Source: Streptomyces sp. NBC_00414
GTDB taxonomy: Bacteria; Actinomycetota; Actinomycetes; Streptomycetales; Streptomycetaceae
Direction: 5' to 3'
Assembly: GCF_036038375.1 (NCBI RefSeq)
Contig: NZ_CP107935.1
Location: forward strand, 9,796,001 to 9,860,000
Length of the DNA: 64,000 nucleotides
Positions 8,604-16,643 of the stretch are shown piece after piece (position 1 is the first letter of the stretch; the number at the start of each line of letters is the position of its first letter). A program made the translations under genes and the position numbers. The notes under the pieces are model-generated. The model saw only the letters and a program-made list of their open reading frames with translations. It made no database searches and was not told the DNA's origin.

Positions 8604-8682
8604 CGCCGAGTTCCCTCGATTCGATCAAGGTCCGCTAGATGGTTCGTACGAGCCGCAGAATGGGTTCGTGTGATGGGAGGTC

Positions 8683-8712
8683 ACGTTAGAGACGGCAGTG
8701 CGTCCATGACAA
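8683..8712 (-). promoter_or_regulatory. Candidate promoter of the PQQ-propeller/ThuA operon
   Basis: On the minus strand TTGTCA (8712-8707) is followed after 18 bases by TAACGT (8688-8683). This would start transcription about 70 bases upstream of the ATG at 8603, in an otherwise empty 152-base gap between two minus-strand genes. It is a pattern match only. Confidence 0.4.
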
Positions 8713-8755
8713 GACACGTGACAGGGATTTTCGGGCCATGAGGGTCAACAGGGCG

Positions 8756-9769
8756 CTACGGGCGCGCTGTTGGTGCCACCAGGTGGACCGGCACCATGGA
8801 TGGCGGCATGGGGCTCTTGTTGCGCCGCCCCTGCCCGGTCTCCTCCCAGGCGTGCGCCAGGATGCCGACACTGCGGCTGAGTACGAACAGGCCGCGGGCG
8901 AGCGGTGCGGCGAAGCCCAGTTCGGCGTAGATGACGGCGGTGGCGCCGTCGATGTTCATGGGAACCGGCTTCTTACCCTCGCGCCCCCGGTTGAGCAACT
9001 CCTCCACCGTACGGGCCGCCCGCAGGTGGGCGCCCTCCACCAGACCGTCCGCCACGGCCCGGTCCACCAGGGAGAGCAGTGGGTCGCGGCGCGGATCGCG
9101 GGGGTGGAAGCGATGGCCGAAGCCGGGCAGATAGCGCGAACGGCTCTGCCACTCACCGACGACCTCCGCGACGGCGAGGTCGAACCCCCTTCCCTGACCG
9201 TGCCGTTCGACGATCTCGCCCAGCAACTGCACACACTGCTGACCGGCCCCGCCGTGCACATCACCGAGCATGTTCACACCGGTGGCCATGGCGCTGTTGA
9301 GCCCCACTCCGCAGGTGGCGGCCATTCGGGCGGCGGCGATGGAAGGGGCCTGCGGTCCGTGGTCGACGCCGGCCACCAGGGCCGCCTCCAGGAGCCGGGC
9401 CTGCTCGGCACGGGGGAGTTCGCCGCGAAGCAGCAGCCAGATCGTGTCGACGAAGGTCGCGTGGCCGATCAGGTCCTGTACCGGGTGCTCGCGCAGTTCG
9501 ATGATGCCGGGTTCGACCCGGCTGACCGCGGTGGCCCACCACTGCGCGACGAGACCGTCCTGCGAGCCGGCTGCCGGACCGTCTTGCGAAGCGACTGCCA
9601 GGCCGTCCTGTGAACCGGCTGTCGCGCCGTCTTGCGAACCGGCTGTCAGGCCGTCCTGTGAACCGGCTGTCAGGCTGCCCCGCGAACCGGCCGTCGGAAG
9701 GTCGTGCCGTCCGTCCGTCGGGGGCTCGTGGGGTCCGGCCGTCGGCACATCGTCCGGCCCGGTCGTCAT
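8756..9769 (-). CDS. Citrate-synthase/citryl-CoA-lyase-like protein with repeat-containing N-terminus
   Basis: A 337-residue protein. Residues 1-72 are low complexity, including five octapeptide units of TAGSQDG type. The citrate-synthase-like domain begins at about residue 73 (LVAQWWATAVSRVEPG). Conserved sites seen: DVHGGAGQ with its His, the LPGFGHRFHPRDPR loop, and PMNIDGATAVIYAELGF with the Asp-containing segment typical of citryl-CoA lyases. The family makes or cleaves citryl-CoA-like thioesters. Its ATG overlaps the CoA-transferase stop by four bases, which supports the long N-terminus and suggests the transferase supplies the CoA thioester. The exact substrate is unknown. Confidence 0.75.
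   Translation of the reverse strand: MTTGPDDVPTAGPHEPPTDGRHDLPTAGSRGSLTAGSQDGLTAGSQDGATAGSQDGLAVASQDGPAAGSQDGLVAQWWATAVSRVEPGIIELREHPVQDLIGHATFVDTIWLLLRGELPRAEQARLLEAALVAGVDHGPQAPSIAAARMAATCGVGLNSAMATGVNMLGDVHGGAGQQCVQLLGEIVERHGQGRGFDLAVAEVVGEWQSRSRYLPGFGHRFHPRDPRRDPLLSLVDRAVADGLVEGAHLRAARTVEELLNRGREGKKPVPMNIDGATAVIYAELGFAAPLARGLFVLSRSVGILAHAWEETGQGRRNKSPMPPSMVPVHLVAPTARP
9554..9673 (-). repeat. In-frame 24-bp tandem repeat (five units)
   Basis: Five 24-base units encode residues 33-72 of the citryl-CoA-lyase-like protein. The consensus octapeptide is LTAGSQDG with small substitutions. Because the unit is a multiple of three, slippage would change the length of the N-terminal tail without breaking the frame. 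More degenerate related units lie upstream (residues 24-31). Confidence 0.85.
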
Positions 9770-10968
9770 GACGCCCGGGCCCCGGCGGCGTGGCGGTGCG
9801 CCCGCCAGCGGGCGATCAGCCGCTCCCGCCCCTCGCCGTGCTGGTCGAGCAGCGGGGGCGGGGCCTCCGGCGGGAGGGCTTCACCGTCCACGAGCACGCC
9901 GTTGCCGCTGACCCGCAGCGTGCGGCCGGAGCCGTCCGGATAGGGCAGATCCGTGAAGAAGCCGCGGTGCTCCAGCTGTTCCAGCTCGACGGCCTCGGGG
10001 ACGGTCAGCACGCGGGCCGCCGGGACCCCGGCCGCGGACAGCGTGGCCTCCCACTCCAGGGCGGTCTTCCGGCGCAGTGCCGCGTTGAGTTCGGAGTTGA
10101 GTTCCGCGCGGTGCAGTTTCCGTGCCTCGCGCTCGGCGAACCTGGGATCCTCGACCAGCTGTGGCAGCCCGGCGAGACGGCAGAGCGTGACGAACTGCTC
10201 CTGCCGGTTGGCCGCGATGTTCAGGCCCCCGTCGGCGGTCTCGAAGGTCCCCGAAGGCGCCGCGGTGGCGTTCTGGTCACCCATCGGCTCCGGATCCACC
10301 CCGCTGACCAGGTAGTTGGAGACGGCCCAGCCCATCGCGGAGAGGGAGACCTCCAGCATCGAGAGGTCCAGCCGGGCGCCTTGCCCGGTCCTCTCCCGTC
10401 CGACCAGGGCCGCGCTGATCGCCAGAGCAGCCCCGAGCCCGCCCAATGAGTCGCACACCGGGAAGCCCACTCTGAGCGGGGCCGTGTCGGTGGTGCCCGT
10501 GATGCTCATCATCCCCGACAGCCCCTGGATGATCTGGTCGTACGCGGGAGCGGCGCTCATCGGCCCCGACTGCCCGAAGCCGGTGATCGCACAGCTGACC
10601 AGGCGCGGATTCAACTCCCGCAGCCGGTCGGCCCCGTACCCCATCCGTGCCAGCACTCCCGCCCGGAAGTTCTCCAGGAGGACGTCCGCGCCGCTCAGCA
10701 GTTCCTCGAAGTCGGCCCGGTCGCCGGGGTCCTTCAGGTCGAGTACGAGTGATTGCTTGCCGGCGTTCTGGGCGAGGAACGAGGCGCCGATACCGGCCCG
10801 GTTCAGCTCGGGATCAGGTCCCAGACTCCGCGCGAGATCGCCCCTGCCCGGCTGTTCGACCTTGACGACCTCGGCGCCGAGGAGCATGAGGTGGTAACTG
10901 CAGTACGGCCCTGCGAGCACATTGGTGAGATCGAGTACGCGGATTCCTGAGAGCGGTCGTTCGGGCAT
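9766..10968 (-). CDS. CaiB/BaiF family (family III) CoA-transferase
   Basis: A 400-residue family III CoA-transferase, which moves CoA between carboxylic acids through an aspartyl-CoA thioester. Family marks are GIRVLDLTNVLAGPYCSYHLMLLGAEVVKVE at the N-terminus, ENFRAGVLARMG, and RVGFPVCDSLGG, in which Asp173 is the expected catalytic residue. An AAGGAG site precedes ATG 10968 by eight bases. It overlaps the citryl-CoA-lyase-like gene and follows the IclR gene, so it is probably part of the same minus-strand operon. The acid activated is unknown, though the ThDP enzyme and aldehyde dehydrogenase across the divergent promoter suggest a 2-hydroxy or 2-oxo acid route. Confidence 0.9.
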   Translation of the reverse strand: MPERPLSGIRVLDLTNVLAGPYCSYHLMLLGAEVVKVEQPGRGDLARSLGPDPELNRAGIGASFLAQNAGKQSLVLDLKDPGDRADFEELLSGADVLLENFRAGVLARMGYGADRLRELNPRLVSCAITGFGQSGPMSAAPAYDQIIQGLSGMMSITGTTDTAPLRVGFPVCDSLGGLGAALAISAALVGRERTGQGARLDLSMLEVSLSAMGWAVSNYLVSGVDPEPMGDQNATAAPSGTFETADGGLNIAANRQEQFVTLCRLAGLPQLVEDPRFAEREARKLHRAELNSELNAALRRKTALEWEATLSAAGVPAARVLTVPEAVELEQLEHRGFFTDLPYPDGSGRTLRVSGNGVLVDGEALPPEAPPPLLDQHGEGRERLIARWRAHRHAAGARAS

Positions 10969-10983
10969 GCACCGGCTCCTTCT

Positions 10984-11037
10984 GCGGTTCCAGCGGTTCC
11001 AGCGGTTCGAGCGGTTCCTGCGGTTCCTGCGCTTCGA
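10984..11037. repeat. Six-unit 9-bp tandem repeat in the leader of the CoA-transferase gene
   Basis: Six consecutive nonamers (consensus GCGGTTCCA, variants GCGGTTCGA, GCGGTTCCT, GCGCTTCGA) occupy most of the 91-base gap between the IclR stop and the CoA-transferase start. They stop just before its ribosome binding site. The role is unknown; slippage could change spacing in the operon. Confidence 0.8.
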
Positions 11038-11059
11038 GAGGTCCTTGCGGGTCGACGGT

Positions 11060-11845
11060 TCACTTCGTCGGGCTGAGCGGGTGGTCGAAGCCCTGCTCCG
11101 ACATCTGCCGGGCGACCTCGGCGAGCGCCGTGGCGAACCGCTCGACGACGGACTCGGGGAAGCGGTGGCTGGGCCCGCTGAGCGAGAGAGAGGCGACCAC
11201 GGCCCCGCTGCGGCCGACGACGGGCACGGCCACGGCCGTCAGTCCTTCGTCGCGCTCGCCCCGGCTGACCGCGAAACCCCGCTCCGCCGCCAGGTCCGCC
11301 CACACCCGCAACTGCCTGGCATGCCCCTCACCGTGCGGTGAACCCGCCGCGATCCGGCGCAGCAGGGCGTCGGGAGCCGTACGAAGAAGGATCTTCGACG
11401 AGGCCCCCGCCCACAGGGGGAGTTCGTCGCCGACCCGCACGACATGACGCAGGGGCTGCGGGCTCTCCTGCTGGGCCACACAGACGCGGGACAGGCCGCG
11501 CAGCATGAAGAGATTGACCGTCTCCTGCTGCTCCTCGGCCAGGTCCCGCATCAACTTGCGTGTCTCGCGGGGCAGTTCCCAGCTGGTCTGCGCGAGGTGC
11601 GCCCAGCGCCACAGGCCGGGACCCGCCGTGTATCCGGCCGGGGTGTCCCAGAGCAGACCGCACTGCTCAAGGGTCTGCACCATGCGGACCACCGTGGTCT
11701 TGGCCAGACCGGTGGCGTCGACGATCTCCCTCAGCGTGACCGTCGGCTGATCCTCGGTCAGCAGCCCCAGGATGTCCAGAGCCCTGCGTACGCTCCGCAC
11801 CCCGGTCGCCTCGCCCGCCGCCCGCTCATGGTCGGTCCCGCTCAC
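11060..11845 (-). CDS. IclR family transcriptional regulator
   Basis: A 261-residue regulator. The N-terminal winged helix (about residues 17-75) carries TVTLREIVDATGLAKTTVVRMVQTLEQCG. The rest is the GAF-like effector domain, with RVGDELPLWAGASSKILL and the GLTAVAVPVVGRSGAVVASLSLSGPSHRF segment. IclR proteins usually respond to a small aromatic or short-chain acid. It is divergent from the aldehyde dehydrogenase gene and upstream of the CoA-transferase, so it probably controls both arms of this locus. A candidate operator lies 18-34 bases from its start. Confidence 0.92.
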   Translation of the reverse strand: MSGTDHERAAGEATGVRSVRRALDILGLLTEDQPTVTLREIVDATGLAKTTVVRMVQTLEQCGLLWDTPAGYTAGPGLWRWAHLAQTSWELPRETRKLMRDLAEEQQETVNLFMLRGLSRVCVAQQESPQPLRHVVRVGDELPLWAGASSKILLRTAPDALLRRIAAGSPHGEGHARQLRVWADLAAERGFAVSRGERDEGLTAVAVPVVGRSGAVVASLSLSGPSHRFPESVVERFATALAEVARQMSEQGFDHPLSPTK

Positions 11846-11862
11846 GCGCCTTCCCCCTCTGC

Positions 11863-11879
11863 TTCGAAACTTCCTCGAA
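11863..11879. promoter_or_regulatory. Candidate IclR operator (TTCGA-N7-TCGAA)
   Basis: The 17-base palindrome TTCGAAACTTCCTCGAA lies in the divergent gap between the iclR-type gene and the aldehyde dehydrogenase gene, just upstream of the candidate -35 box for the latter. Its spacing suits a dimeric winged-helix regulator. No binding evidence beyond position and symmetry. Confidence 0.4.
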
Positions 11880-11887
11880 CGGCCCTC

Positions 11888-11916
11888 TTGCCACCGCGAG
11901 TTGGCGCCCGTACGTT
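11888..11916 (+). promoter_or_regulatory. Candidate promoter of the aldehyde dehydrogenase/ThDP operon
   Basis: TTGCCA (11888-11893) and TACGTT (11911-11916) are separated by 17 bases, a good match to a housekeeping actinobacterial promoter. It gives a leader of about 50 bases to ATG 11975 and lies directly downstream of the candidate IclR operator. Confidence 0.45.
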
Positions 11917-11974
11917 ACACGCCGACCCACAGAGCAGTCCACCAGTACCACTCAGCGGTTTCCTGGGAGATCTC

Positions 11975-13525
11975 ATGCTCGATTCCCTTCTCAAGGCCGG
12001 CCTGGACGCGGCGGTGGCCGAAGCGCCGCCCTACGTCGCCGGCCAATGGGGTGGCAGCGGACCGGCATCGACCCGAACAGGCCCGTATCTGCGCCGAGTC
12101 GTCAGCCGGACAGCCACCGCGACCGGGGACGAGATCTTCCGCGCCCTCGCCTTCGCCCGCTCCTCGGCCCGCACGGTCGCCGGGCTCGCCCCCGCACTGC
12201 GCGCCGACGTCCTGGACCGAGCATCCCGCGCCGCCTCCGCCCACCGCGAGGGGCTGGCCCGCCTCCTCGCCCTGGAACTGGGCAAACCGGTCAAGGACGG
12301 GCTCGGCGAGATCGACCGGGTCGCGGACACCTTCGCCGTGTGCGCGGCGGAGGCACGCCGCATCGGCGGCGAGACCCTGCCCGTCGCGGGCTGGGCCCGC
12401 GGCGTCGGCAACACCGCCTTCACCTATCGCGCACCGGCCGGGGTCGCCCTCGCCATCACCCCCTTCAACGCTCCCGCGAACCTCCTCGCCCACAAACTCG
12501 GCGCCTCCTTCGCCGCGGGCAACACCACACTCGTCAAGGCCCCACCCCAGGCACCGGCCTCCAGCGCGGCGATCGTGGCACTCCTCCTGGAAGCCGGAAT
12601 GCCCCCGCAGGGCGTGCAGTTGCTGCACGGCGGCGGCGAGGTGGGCGCACTGCTGTGCGCGGCCGACGAGGTGGCCGTCATCAGCTTCACCGGCGGCGCG
12701 GCGACCGGCCGGGCCGTCGCCCGTGCGGCCGGACCCAAACGCCTGGTCCTCGAACTGGGCGGCAACGCCGCCACGATCGTCTGCGAGGACGCCGACATCG
12801 GGCAGGCCGCGAGGGAATGCGCCCGCACCGGATACAGCAACTCCGGCCAGAGCTGCATCTCCGTCCAGCGCGTCTACGTCCACCGCTCCCGCTACGACGC
12901 CTTCCTCGACGCCTTCACCGCCGCCGTCGACACCCTCAAGGTCGGCGACCCGCTCGACCCGGCCACCGACGTGGGCTCGATGGTCGACGAGGAGGCCGCC
13001 GAACGCGTGGTCCGCTGGTCGGCCGAGGCCGTCGCCTCCGGCGCCCGCGTGCTGCGCGGCGGCACCCGCGACGGCGCCACCGCGGCGCCCACCGTCGTGG
13101 CGGACCCCGCACCGGACTCCTCGGTCGTGGTCGACGAGGTCTTCGGGGCGCTGGTCGCGGTGCTCCCGTACGACGACTTCGGCGCGGTCGTCGACACGTG
13201 CAACGCCGGCCGCTACGGCCTGCAGGCAGGGCTGTTCACCCGTGATCTGGGCCGCGTCATTACGGCCTGGCGCGAACTGGAGACCGGTGCGCTGATCGTC
13301 GGCGGCAGCTCCAATCACCGCCTCGACCACATCCCCTTCGGCGGGGTCAAGGACTCCGGCTTCGGCCGCGAGACACCCCGCTCGATGATCGACGACTACA
13401 CGGTCGTCAAGACCCTCATGCTCCGCGGCCTGTCCGTCTGGGGCGACGCGAACTCCCTCGACACGCCCTCATCCGATGCGCCCCCATCCGATACGACCGC
13501 CACCGACGGGGAGGCCGACGCATGA
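11975..13525 (+). CDS. NAD(P)-dependent aldehyde dehydrogenase
   Basis: A 516-residue aldehyde dehydrogenase that oxidises an aldehyde to an acid, or to a thioester in some branches. The start is ATG 11975, with GGGAGA at 11965-11970; the open frame upstream is not conserved-looking. Key sites: Glu260 in VLELGG and the catalytic Cys294 in SNSGQSCISVQRVYVH, plus the APAGVALAITPFNAP cofactor-binding block and FGGVKDSGFGRE near the C-terminus. The last about 25 residues are Asp/Ser/Thr-rich. Its stop overlaps the ThDP enzyme start (ATGA), so the pair is translationally coupled and probably acts in sequence: decarboxylation or cleavage, then oxidation of the aldehyde. Confidence 0.92.
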   Translation: MLDSLLKAGLDAAVAEAPPYVAGQWGGSGPASTRTGPYLRRVVSRTATATGDEIFRALAFARSSARTVAGLAPALRADVLDRASRAASAHREGLARLLALELGKPVKDGLGEIDRVADTFAVCAAEARRIGGETLPVAGWARGVGNTAFTYRAPAGVALAITPFNAPANLLAHKLGASFAAGNTTLVKAPPQAPASSAAIVALLLEAGMPPQGVQLLHGGGEVGALLCAADEVAVISFTGGAATGRAVARAAGPKRLVLELGGNAATIVCEDADIGQAARECARTGYSNSGQSCISVQRVYVHRSRYDAFLDAFTAAVDTLKVGDPLDPATDVGSMVDEEAAERVVRWSAEAVASGARVLRGGTRDGATAAPTVVADPAPDSSVVVDEVFGALVAVLPYDDFGAVVDTCNAGRYGLQAGLFTRDLGRVITAWRELETGALIVGGSSNHRLDHIPFGGVKDSGFGRETPRSMIDDYTVVKTLMLRGLSVWGDANSLDTPSSDAPPSDTTATDGEADA

Positions 13526-15300
13526 CCGCCGTGACCGCCGCCGAAGCTTTGGTCGCCCAGCTGGAGTCGTACGGCGTCGAGTACGTCTTCGGCACCTGCG
13601 GCCACACCAACATCGCCCTGCTGGACGCGCTCGGCCCCAGCCCGATCCACTTCGTGATCGCCCGCCACGAGCAGGCCGCCGCGCACGCCGCCGACGGTTA
13701 CGCCCGAGCCTCCGGGAAACCGGGCGTCCTGCTCACCCACGTCGGCCCCGGCATGATGAACGCGGTCACCGGAGTGGCCACCGCCGCCCTCGACTCGATC
13801 CCGCTGATCGTCATCTCCGGCGACATCCCCTCCTACTACGCCGGCCGCCACCCGCACCAGGAGGTCAACCTCCACGCGGACGCCGACCAGACGGCCATCT
13901 ACCGGCCCATCACCAAGCGCGCCTGGCATGTGCACCGCGTCCAGGATCTGGCCCGTACGACCGAGCGCGCCTTCTGGACCGCGACCTCCGGGCGGCCCGG
14001 CGCCGTCCTCGTCAACATCCCGATGGACCTGTTCAACCGGCAGGTCGAGGAGTACGCCGACGCGTACCCGCTGCCCAAGGGCGCCGCGCTCCCCGGTCTC
14101 GACCGGGACACCGCCGAGCGCATCGCCCGCACACTGCTGGCCGCCGAACGCCCGCTGATCTACTTCGGCGGCGGACTGCGCAAACCGGCCGCCCGCCAGG
14201 CCCTTTCCGTCCTCGCCGAGCACCTCGACATCCCGCTCGCGCACTCACTGATGGGCAAGGGTGTCCTGCCCGACAGCCACCCGCTGCTTCTCGGTATGCC
14301 CGGCTTCTGGGGGCTGGAGACCACCCACGCGTACACCAGGGGCGCCGATGTGGTCCTCGCGCTGGCCACCCGGTTCGCGGAGACCGACGCCAGCTCGTGG
14401 GACCCGGCGTACACCTGGACCTTCGGTGACAGGCACGGACCGCCCGGTGACACGCACGCCCCGCCCAGCAGGCTCATCCAGATCGACATCGACCCGACCG
14501 AGATCGGCCGCAACTATCCCGTCGAGATCGGCGCCGTCGCGGATGTCGGGGACGCGGTACGGGCCATCGGCGAGGCCGTACGGGCCACCAGGCCCGAGCC
14601 CGTCGTGAGAGAGGGGCTGCGCGAGACCGTCGCCGCCGCCCGGCGGGCCGTCTTCGACACCGCCCGCGAGGACGGCCGCAGCGACAACTTCCCCCTGCGG
14701 CCCCAGCGCATCCTCGCCGATCTGCGCGACGCGCTGCCCGACGACGCCGTGCTCGTCACCGACGTCGGCTGGAACAAGAACGGCGTGGCCCAGTGCTACG
14801 AACTCCCCGACGGCGGGCGCTTCATCACCCCCGGCGGAGCCTCGACCATGGGCTTCGGCCCGGCCGCCGCGGTCGGGGTGCAACTGGCCCGGCCGGACCG
14901 CGTGGTGGTCGCACTCATCGGCGACGGCGGGATGAGCGCGCAGCTGCCCGCGGTGCCGATGGCCGTCGAACAGGGCCTGCCCGTCATCTTCGTGGTGATG
15001 AACAACCGGGCCCACGGCACCATCGCCGACCTCCAGGCCTCGTCGTTCGGCCGGTCCTACGGCTGCGAGTTCACCGACGCCGAAGGCCGGCCCTACAGCC
15101 CGGACTTCGCGGCCTTCGGGCAGTCCTGCGGCGCCGACGGATACACCGTCGGCGCTCCCGCCGACCTGGCCAAGGCCCTCGCCGACGCGGTCGCCCGGCG
15201 ACGGCCCGCCGTCATCGACGTACCGATGGTCAACGAACCCGTGCCGACGCCGGGCCACTGGAACATCAAGGACATCTACCGCGGGTCCTTCGCCGACTGA
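13522..15300 (+). CDS. ThDP-dependent enzyme (acetolactate synthase / 2-hydroxyacyl-CoA lyase superfamily)
   Basis: A 592-residue thiamine diphosphate enzyme with three alpha/beta domains. The N-terminal PYR domain has the activating Glu50 in RHEQAAAHAADGYAR. The central domain carries PLIYFGGGL. The C-terminal PP domain has the metal/diphosphate motif from GDGG (about 467-470) to NN (494-495). Reactions in this superfamily include 2-oxo acid decarboxylation, acetolactate synthesis and 2-hydroxyacyl-CoA cleavage, and the sequence alone does not separate these. Coupling to an aldehyde dehydrogenase favours a reaction that releases an aldehyde. A true biosynthetic acetolactate synthase is unlikely because no small subunit or ilvC is nearby. 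Confidence 0.85.
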   Translation: MTAVTAAEALVAQLESYGVEYVFGTCGHTNIALLDALGPSPIHFVIARHEQAAAHAADGYARASGKPGVLLTHVGPGMMNAVTGVATAALDSIPLIVISGDIPSYYAGRHPHQEVNLHADADQTAIYRPITKRAWHVHRVQDLARTTERAFWTATSGRPGAVLVNIPMDLFNRQVEEYADAYPLPKGAALPGLDRDTAERIARTLLAAERPLIYFGGGLRKPAARQALSVLAEHLDIPLAHSLMGKGVLPDSHPLLLGMPGFWGLETTHAYTRGADVVLALATRFAETDASSWDPAYTWTFGDRHGPPGDTHAPPSRLIQIDIDPTEIGRNYPVEIGAVADVGDAVRAIGEAVRATRPEPVVREGLRETVAAARRAVFDTAREDGRSDNFPLRPQRILADLRDALPDDAVLVTDVGWNKNGVAQCYELPDGGRFITPGGASTMGFGPAAAVGVQLARPDRVVVALIGDGGMSAQLPAVPMAVEQGLPVIFVVMNNRAHGTIADLQASSFGRSYGCEFTDAEGRPYSPDFAAFGQSCGADGYTVGAPADLAKALADAVARRRPAVIDVPMVNEPVPTPGHWNIKDIYRGSFAD

Positions 15301-15327
15301 CCGACCGCCTCACTGACTGAACGCCCC

Positions 15328-15359
15328 GCCCCGGTCCGCACCCGCCCCGGTCCGCACCC
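15328..15359. repeat. Two-unit 16-bp tandem repeat between operon genes
   Basis: GCCCCGGTCCGCACCC is repeated exactly at 15328-15343 and 15344-15359, in the 129-base gap between the ThDP enzyme and the transporter binding protein. No hairpin with a T-tract is seen, so read-through into the transporter genes is likely. Confidence 0.75.
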
Positions 15360-15429
15360 GCCTCGCTCCACGCCAGCTAGCCCCGCGCCTCCCCGTCCGC
15401 TCACCGCCCGCTCACAACGAGGTGACCTC

Positions 15430-16617
15430 ATGACCCGCAGCAGGACCCCACGGCCACGGGCCGACTCCCGACCGCGTACCGCCGCCCGTACCGCCGTCTG
15501 CACGGCCGCCGCACTGGCCGCCGCCCTCACCGCGTGCAGCGCGCCCGGCGAATCGGACGACGACACGAAGGCGTCCTCAGGACCCATCAAGGTCGCCGTC
15601 GTCAACGCGCAGAGCGGGCAGCTCAGTTCGCTCGGCGACTGGGAGTACAAGGGCGCCAAACTCGCCATCGACGAGTGGAACGAGAAGGGCGGCATCGACG
15701 GCCGCAAGATCCAGGTGAAGCTCTTCGACGACCAGGGCGACCCGACCACCGGCACCAACATCGCCCGCAGGCTCGTGAGCGAGAAGTACATCGCCATGAT
15801 CGGCACGGCGGAGAGCGCGGTGACCATCGCCATGGGACCGGTGCTCCAGCAGGCGAAGATCCCGAACATCACCTCCGGCCAGTCCGACGGCCTGGTCGCG
15901 CTGAAGAGCCCGTACCTCTTCCTCAACGGGCCGACCAGCACCACCTACGACTCGACGCTCGCCGAGCACCTGGTGAAGGACAAGGGCTACAAGAAGATCG
16001 CCATGATCACGAACAACGGTTCCTTCGGGAAGGGCGAGCACGACGCGTTCCTGAAGGCCGTGAAGGAACTCGGCGTGACCCCGTCGACCGACCAGGTGGT
16101 CACCACCGACCAGAAGGAGTTCAGCGCGGCCCTGACGAAGATCCGGTCCACGAAACCCGAGGTGATCTTCATCGGCTCGGAGGAGGTCGAGGCGGGGCTG
16201 ATCGTCAAGCAGGCCCGGGACCTGGGCATCACCGCCCCCTTCGCGGGCGCGGCACCCCAGGGCACCCCCGTCTTCATCGACACCGCGGGCAAGGCCGCCG
16301 TCGAAGACACCATCGTCAGCTCGCCCTACCTGAGCAACGACACCAGCGCCGCCTCGAAGAAGTTCGCCGCTGCGTACGAGGCCGCGTACGGCAAGGAGGC
16401 GGAACTGCACGGGGCCAAGGCCTACGACGGGGCGAACATCCTGCTCACCGCCCTCAGGACCAGCAACGGCGCGAGCGGCGAGGAACTCGCGGACGCCATC
16501 CGCGACACCCGGTACAAGGGTCTGCTCGGCGACTTCCGGTACGACGAGTCGGGCGTCGGCATCACGAAGACCACCATCGGCGTCATCCGCGACGGCGAAC
16601 TCGTCCCGCAGCGATAG
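15430..16617 (+). CDS. livK: ABC transporter substrate-binding lipoprotein, branched-chain amino acid type
   Basis: A 395-residue extracellular solute-binding protein of the Leu/Ile/Val (periplasmic type I) family. The N-terminus has an Arg-rich n-region, a hydrophobic stretch and the lipobox LTAC with Cys36 as the lipidation site. The Asp/Ser-rich linker is followed by IKVAVVNAQSGQLSSLGDWEYKGA, the usual first strand of the fold. GAGGTGA lies just before the ATG. It is followed by two permease parts and two ATPase parts, making a full importer. Given its operon, the ligand is more likely the acid degraded by the upstream enzymes than an amino acid. Confidence 0.92.
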   Translation: MTRSRTPRPRADSRPRTAARTAVCTAAALAAALTACSAPGESDDDTKASSGPIKVAVVNAQSGQLSSLGDWEYKGAKLAIDEWNEKGGIDGRKIQVKLFDDQGDPTTGTNIARRLVSEKYIAMIGTAESAVTIAMGPVLQQAKIPNITSGQSDGLVALKSPYLFLNGPTSTTYDSTLAEHLVKDKGYKKIAMITNNGSFGKGEHDAFLKAVKELGVTPSTDQVVTTDQKEFSAALTKIRSTKPEVIFIGSEEVEAGLIVKQARDLGITAPFAGAAPQGTPVFIDTAGKAAVEDTIVSSPYLSNDTSAASKKFAAAYEAAYGKEAELHGAKAYDGANILLTALRTSNGASGEELADAIRDTRYKGLLGDFRYDESGVGITKTTIGVIRDGELVPQR

Positions 16618-16643
16618 GCATCGGGAGCACCGGGAGCACTGAC

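Noticed and set aside
7440..8741. A 433-codon plus-strand open frame
   Set aside because: It is antisense to the PQQ-propeller gene, whose repeats and Tat signal are clear.
10984..11037. CRISPR-like repeat
   Set aside because: The units are nine bases with no spacers, and no cas genes are present.
13522..15300. Biosynthetic acetolactate synthase (ilvB)
   Set aside because: No ilvN or ilvC follows, and the gene is coupled to an aldehyde dehydrogenase and an uptake system, which fits catabolism better.
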